Shown here piece by piece: positions 42,929 through 46,135 of a DNA stretch of 46,135 nucleotides. The notes beneath the pieces were generated by a model, which was not told the DNA's origin, made no database searches, and saw only the letters and a program-made list of their open reading frames with translations. The number at the start of each line of letters is the position of its first letter. Positions within the stretch are counted from its first letter, which is position 1. Source of the DNA: Candidatus Velthaea versatilis (GTDB taxonomy: Bacteria; Vulcanimicrobiota; Vulcanimicrobiia; Vulcanimicrobiales; Vulcanimicrobiaceae). The position numbers and the translations under genes were made by a program. Location: contig PLAE01000198.1 of assembly GCA_003134035.1 (NCBI GenBank), forward strand, positions 1 to 46,135. Reading direction: 5' to 3'.

Positions 42929-44539
42929 CTAGCTGGCAATCACGGCGCTCGTCGCGCTGCGCTTCGCACCCGCGGTGGCATCAATGCGCACCATCGGATG
43001 CGCGTTGGAATGCTCATCGTCGGGGATGACTTGAAATTCGATGACGAGCACGCCCGACGGCGGGATCGTGCTCTGGACGGTAAACGGCGCACAGACCCGA
43101 TTGGTGCAGAAAGACGCGACCCAATGCTTCGGCAGCCCGGTGGCATGCAGCTTCACCGCCTCGCCCGGCGCGCCGCTGAGCACGACGCGATACTTGTGCG
43201 TACTTGCGATGGAACCGGGCAAATCCGGCCCGGTCCAGGGCGCCATCGTTACCGTCGTCGCGGACTGCGCGCCGGCGAGTCCGAACGCGACGAGTGCTTC
43301 CTGGGACTGCTCGATATACCACGCGTAACGCGGATTGCCGCGCGGTATGCGCTCCGCGGCCGCTTGTGCGGCCAAGAACTCTTGGCGCGCGCGCACCGTG
43401 TCGTTGAGCGTGACGGCGGCACGCCCGGCGTAGAGATGCGTCCAGGCTAGCGCCGCCGGCGATTTCTTCTCCGCCAGCGCGATCGCAGCGTCGATCGCCG
43501 CGACCGTCGCGTCGTGATCGCCAACCGCGGCTTGGGCGCGGGCGAGCGAAACCTCATTCGCGTAAGACGGCGAAAGCGCGGCGAGCCGGGCGGCTATTGG
43601 GACGACCGCCGCACGATCTCCGGATTCTGAGAGCGCGTACGCTAGCGCGGACAGCGCCTCCGTATCTTGCGGGTTGATCGCGAGCGCCATCCGGAAGCCG
43701 GTTGCGGCCTGGTTGAAGCGGCCCGCCGATTCAGCCGCGTAGCCTTGCATGCGCGCGAGCAGCCCCCGGTCCTTGCGCGTCTGCGCATGCGCCTGCAGCG
43801 CCGCAATCGCGCGGTTGCGCAACGTATCCTGTTCGGCGCGCGTCCGCAGCAGATCGTGATCGCGCGCCGGGTCGATCATCGCGTCGTCGAGTTCCTCGTC
43901 GGCGGACCAGATCGCGTGGTCGGCGGCACGCGCGTTGGCGAGCGCGCTCGCCGCATCGCCGTCGAACGGAAACTTGGCGATGTCGAGCATCGCATCGAGC
44001 TTTTGCTGTTCGGCGGTCACGAGCGGTGCGGTTTCGCCCTTCTGCGCGGCGACGATATACGCGTGAAGCTGGGCGCGGGGCAGGATGTTGTCGGCGTGAA
44101 CCGCGCGCAACACGCCGTTCGGATCAATCACGATCGTCGTCGGGTAATTCGTGATCGCATAATCGCGTGCGAACGGCGACTCACCGGTCGTCGCAACCTG
44201 CGGATAGGTCATGCCTTTCGCCGCGGCGTAGGCGCGCACAACCGCGGCGGTTTCCGTCGTGTCGACGCCCAAGAACGCGACCTTCGCACCGCTCGTCGCC
44301 GCGGCTTCGGCGATCAGATCGGGCGTTTCGAGCCGGCAGGGCGGACACCACGAACCCCATACGTTGATCACCAGCGTCTTGCCGCGGTAACTCGCGAGAT
44401 CGACGGTCTCCCCGTCGATCGTCTTCAGATGCAACGGCGGCGCCGGCTGTCCAGTCGTGGGCGCAGCAGAAGCCGCGGAGATCGCGGCAGCGCTCCAAAT
44501 CGCGGCCGCGACCGAGGCGGTTCGGAACGAAAAAGCCAT
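42929..44539 (-). CDS. Exported TlpA-like thioredoxin fused to TPR repeats
   Basis: This is a 536-residue protein. A signal peptide of about 25 residues ends in ASA, so it works outside the cytoplasm. Residues about 28-175 form a TlpA/ResA-type thioredoxin domain with Cys65 and Cys68 (WGSWCPPCR), the extra helix region and a cis-Pro segment (NYPTTIVIDPNG). Residues about 240-430 are helical TPR-type repeats (AGRFNQAATGFRMALAINPQ, AAVGDHDATVAAIDAAIALA). The last roughly 110 residues form beta structure, with two further Cys (FCTNRVC). The enzyme would reduce or shuffle disulfides, with TPRs presenting substrates. No cytochrome-maturation genes are adjacent. Confidence 0.85.
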   Translation of the reverse strand: MAFSFRTASVAAAIWSAAAISAASAAPTTGQPAPPLHLKTIDGETVDLASYRGKTLVINVWGSWCPPCRLETPDLIAEAAATSGAKVAFLGVDTTETAAVVRAYAAAKGMTYPQVATTGESPFARDYAITNYPTTIVIDPNGVLRAVHADNILPRAQLHAYIVAAQKGETAPLVTAEQQKLDAMLDIAKFPFDGDAASALANARAADHAIWSADEELDDAMIDPARDHDLLRTRAEQDTLRNRAIAALQAHAQTRKDRGLLARMQGYAAESAGRFNQAATGFRMALAINPQDTEALSALAYALSESGDRAAVVPIAARLAALSPSYANEVSLARAQAAVGDHDATVAAIDAAIALAEKKSPAALAWTHLYAGRAAVTLNDTVRARQEFLAAQAAAERIPRGNPRYAWYIEQSQEALVAFGLAGAQSATTVTMAPWTGPDLPGSIASTHKYRVVLSGAPGEAVKLHATGLPKHWVASFCTNRVCAPFTVQSTIPPSGVLVIEFQVIPDDEHSNAHPMVRIDATAGAKRSATSAVIAS

Positions 44540-44599
44540 TGCGAATGAAGACGAGGCCTAGGGAGGGTTGGTTGCGCCGGCGGCCCAGCGCCCATTGGA

Positions 44600-44895
44600 A
44601 ACGACGACCGCCTTCGAACCGTCCAGCTCGACGTCACCAGCCTCGCCGACGCCAAGGATGCCGTGCGTGCCGCCGTGGACGGTTCGGCCGAATCGACGTC
44701 CTCGTCAACAACGCGGGTACTATTTACGCCCGGTTCTTCGAGGCGATCACACCGGAGGATTTTCCGGGCGCAGGTCGAGACCACCATGTTCGGTCCGATG
44801 AACGTTACCCGCGCGGTACTTCCCGCCATGAGCACACCCAGCGCTCCGGACTCAGGGAAGCGACGGACGCGATGGCAGAGCACCGAATAGGTTGA
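44600..44895 (+). pseudogene. Short-chain dehydrogenase/reductase pseudogene
   Basis: Three joined frames restore a classic SDR stretch: DDRLRTVQLDVTSLADAKDAVRAAVDG (44603-44683), then GRIDVLVNNAG with the conserved NNAG (about 44686-44760), then RAQVETTMFGPMNVTRAVLPAM (from 44765). A missing T near 44684 shifts the frame, and an added T near 44761 restores the first frame exactly. A further shift follows near the end (QRSGL in another frame). The N-terminal Rossmann glycines and the catalytic Tyr/Lys are absent, so this is a truncated relic. The single-base changes lie in T runs, so sequencing error could explain the shifts but not the truncation. Confidence 0.8.
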
Positions 44896-45061
44896 CGTCG
44901 TCGACATGTTCAATACACGCTGCAATTCCTACCTTCGAGGGCAGATGCGAATGCAAATCGCCTCGTTCGTCTTAGGACGACGTTCGTGAAGTTATGTTAG
45001 CTTTTGGTGCGGCACGGCTGACACGATCGCGACACCGGCGCCATGCGCGCCTGAACGCGCG

Positions 45062-45592
45062 ATGAGGCCACTGGCACCGGCGCGCGGCATCGTGCTCGTG
45101 CGCGCGTGCAAAGTGATGCTCGTCGCGATCGTTGGCGTGTTAATTAGCCTTGTGGCGCTCGGCAATCTCATGAACTATGATGCTAACTGGCAATTCGTGC
45201 GGCACGTTCTGGCGATGGACACAATCTTTCCCGGTTCGCATCTACTGTGGCGCGCGATAACGAACCGTGGCTTGCAAACCGCGGCCTATCTCGCCATCAT
45301 CTCCTGGGAGGTGCTCAACGCGATGGTGATCATCATCGCAACCGTTGGGCTTGCCGCGAACGTAGGCAACGCGGATGGCTTTACCGGAGCCGCGCCACTC
45401 GCCGTGCTCGGGCTCACGATGGTCATCATCCTCTTTGGCTTCGGCTTCATTGCGATCGGCGGCGAATGGTTTTTGATGTGGCAGTCGACGACGTGGAACG
45501 GCATCGAATCGGCATTCCGCTACGTCACCCTTGCGGGTCTGACCATACTCGTGCTGCTGGGCGGGAACGGAAATGAACCAGAGACACGATAG
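45062..45592 (+). CDS. DUF2165 small integral membrane protein
   Basis: This is a 176-residue protein with four predicted membrane helices: VMLVAIVGVLISLVALGNL, LQTAAYLAIISWEVLNAMVIII, LAVLGLTMVIILFGFGFIAI and YVTLAGLTILVLL. The family's conserved segments are present: NWQFVRHVLAMDTIFPGS, LLWRAITN and GGEWFLMWQSTTWNG. These are highly conserved in DUF2165 proteins, whose function is unknown. The start at ATG 45062 is tentative, since the next in-frame ATG (codon 19) is also possible. It stands alone, between a pseudogene and an integrase remnant. Confidence 0.88.
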   Translation: MRPLAPARGIVLVRACKVMLVAIVGVLISLVALGNLMNYDANWQFVRHVLAMDTIFPGSHLLWRAITNRGLQTAAYLAIISWEVLNAMVIIIATVGLAANVGNADGFTGAAPLAVLGLTMVIILFGFGFIAIGGEWFLMWQSTTWNGIESAFRYVTLAGLTILVLLGGNGNEPETR

Positions 45593-45658
45593 CCGGCCCC
45601 GCGCCAGCACTGCTGGGCCCTTTGGGCGAGGAAATATAGTCGAACTCGATGGACTGGC

Positions 45659-45865
45659 ATGCCTCTGCTTGCCGAAGCAGGAACCCCTCTCAAGACCATC
45701 TCGACGACAATGGGCCACGCGAAATCGAGTATTACTCTCGACACGTATCAGCATACCGATCCAAGCGCCCAACGAGCCGCCATCGATCGTCTCGAGATGC
45801 TGCTGCTGGGAAAGAGCAATGGGCAATCAAACAAAGCGTCGGCTAGACCCGCAATCGGAAAATAG
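45659..45865 (+). pseudogene. Tyrosine recombinase (integrase) C-terminal remnant
   Basis: About 65 residues of an integrase C-terminus survive: LLAEAGTPLKTISTTMGH (the family's LGH box, with Met for Leu) and SSITLDTYQH with the nucleophile Tyr. The catalytic Arg-x-x-Arg and everything before are missing; upstream codons read as unrelated sequence. It cannot be active. It lies about 115 bp from the 3' end of tRNA-Gly, the typical position of an integrase at an attachment site, and is followed by three AATAGGCTACA repeats. Confidence 0.82.
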
Positions 45866-45907
45866 GCTACACCGGAAATCAGAAAAATAGGCTACAAATA
45901 GGCTACA
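45861..45907. repeat. Three direct repeats of AATAGGCTACA next to integrase remnant and tRNA-Gly
   Basis: Exact copies lie at 45861-45871, 45886-45896 and 45897-45907; the last two are directly adjacent. The layout integrase end, repeats, tRNA 3' end matches an attachment region with integrase arm-binding sites. The repeated sequence differs from the TTGTGCTCA set at tRNA-Thr, so two different integrases would be implied. Confidence 0.8.
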
Positions 45908-45945
45908 AACCGGTTCCGACGAGCCAACAGTCGTCGAGCCGATAA

Positions 45946-45971
45946 AGAAAAAAGCCCGTAATTACAAGCTT
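45946..45971 (-). terminator. Intrinsic terminator of the tRNA-Tyr/tRNA-Gly unit
   Basis: On the minus strand a stem (AAGCTTGT with ACGGGCTT, two G-U pairs) is followed by six T and a C. It begins a few bases after the tRNA-Gly 3' end. The plus-strand reading also ends in a T-rich run, so it may act in both directions. Confidence 0.75.
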
Positions 45972-45978
45972 TTTCTTC

Positions 45979-46052
45979 TGGAGCGGGCGGCGGGAATCGA
46001 ACCCGCGACTCTTGCTTGGAAGGCAAGGGCATTACCATTATGCAACGCCCGC
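45979..46052 (-). tRNA. tRNA-Gly (anticodon TCC)
   Basis: Minus-strand cloverleaf: acceptor GCGGGCG/CGCCCGC, D-arm GTTGCATAATGGTAATGC, anticodon stem CTTGC/GCAAG with anticodon TCC (reads GGA), T-loop GGTTCGATTCC, discriminator T and encoded CCA. It is 8 bp after tRNA-Tyr in the same direction, and its 3' end faces the integrase remnant. Confidence 0.95.
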
Positions 46053-46060
46053 GGTCAGTC

Positions 46061-46135
46061 TGGTGGGCAGGGGGATTCGAACCAGCGTACTGCGGTGCAG
46101 AGCAGATTTACAGTCTGCCGCCTTTAACCACTCGG
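46061..46135 (-). tRNA. tRNA-Tyr (anticodon GTA), 5' end outside window
   Basis: The minus strand shows D-arm CCGAGTGGTTAAAGG, anticodon stem GCAGA/TCTGC with anticodon GTA, a long variable arm (class II), T-loop GGTTCGAATCC, discriminator A and encoded CCA. The first bases of the acceptor arm lie beyond the right edge. Confidence 0.93.

Noticed and set aside
1-46135. CRISPR arrays and complete insertion sequences
   Set aside because: I found no regularly spaced long repeats with variable spacers and no transposase; only short triple repeats at two tRNA loci and one integrase relic.

Overview
The window is about 46 kb of GC-rich, gene-dense bacterial chromosome. It encodes no ribosomal, flagellar or photosynthesis genes. 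It suggests a free-living, environmentally responsive heterotroph with many one-, two- and multi-component sensors, c-di-GMP enzymes, a complete chemosensory operon and a bacteriophytochrome. The mixture of family types, including a copper-amine-oxidase-N-like stalk protein and a large STAND regulator, reminds me of Candidatus Eremiobacterota/Vulcanimicrobiota. That placement is an impression, not something I can show from the sequence.

Layout. 1-3.5 kb: the 3' end of a malate synthase and a PAS/GAF/SpoIIE/HATPase phosphatase. 3.5-6.2 kb (minus): fumarylacetoacetase with an overlapping SRPBCC-like gene, then a secreted GlcG/HbpS-like protein. 6.6-11.1 kb (plus): a type-1 copper protein, a Tat-exported metallophosphoesterase, an ECF sigma/anti-sigma pair and a CHASE-GGDEF diguanylate cyclase behind an unusual leader. 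11.1-15.8 kb: a gene-poor stretch, an unfamiliar membrane protein, and a protein fusing a class-3 lipase to a trypsin-like protease. 15.8-19.5 kb (minus): an XRE-STAND regulator followed by a catalase-fold gene. 19.5-21.3 kb: a tRNA locus (Thr, Cys) with triple 9-bp repeats, gene debris and a candidate structured RNA. 21.3-22.5 kb: a DUF1479 oxygenase-like gene.

22.5-33.8 kb (minus) is one tightly coupled chemosensory operon. In transcription order it holds a soluble MCP with two signalling tips, a triple CheW, CheB, a HEAT protein, CheR, a response regulator, CheA, a STAS-like protein, CheY, a 43-codon ORF, and a second two-TM MCP reached through a 19-codon CheY-like stub. Junctions from the first MCP to cheY are mostly 1-4-nt overlaps or very short gaps. 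The set is complete for receptor, scaffold, kinase and adaptation, but no motor genes are nearby, so its output is unknown.

33.8-46.1 kb: a GAF-GGDEF-EAL protein with a degenerate GGDEF motif, a PAS-rich hybrid histidine kinase convergent with a bacteriophytochrome that lacks an output domain, a stalk-domain secreted protein, a small repeat protein, a thioredoxin-TPR protein, a frameshifted SDR pseudogene, a DUF2165 membrane protein, an integrase C-terminal remnant with triple 11-bp repeats, and a tRNA-Tyr/tRNA-Gly unit running off the right edge.

Two tRNA loci (Thr near 20.3 kb, Gly near 46.0 kb) carry scars that look like former integrative-element sites. The least ordinary items are the double-tip MCP with triple CheW, the lipase-protease fusion with its membrane neighbour, the promoter-stems-terminator unit before tRNA-Cys, and the leader of the CHASE-GGDEF gene.
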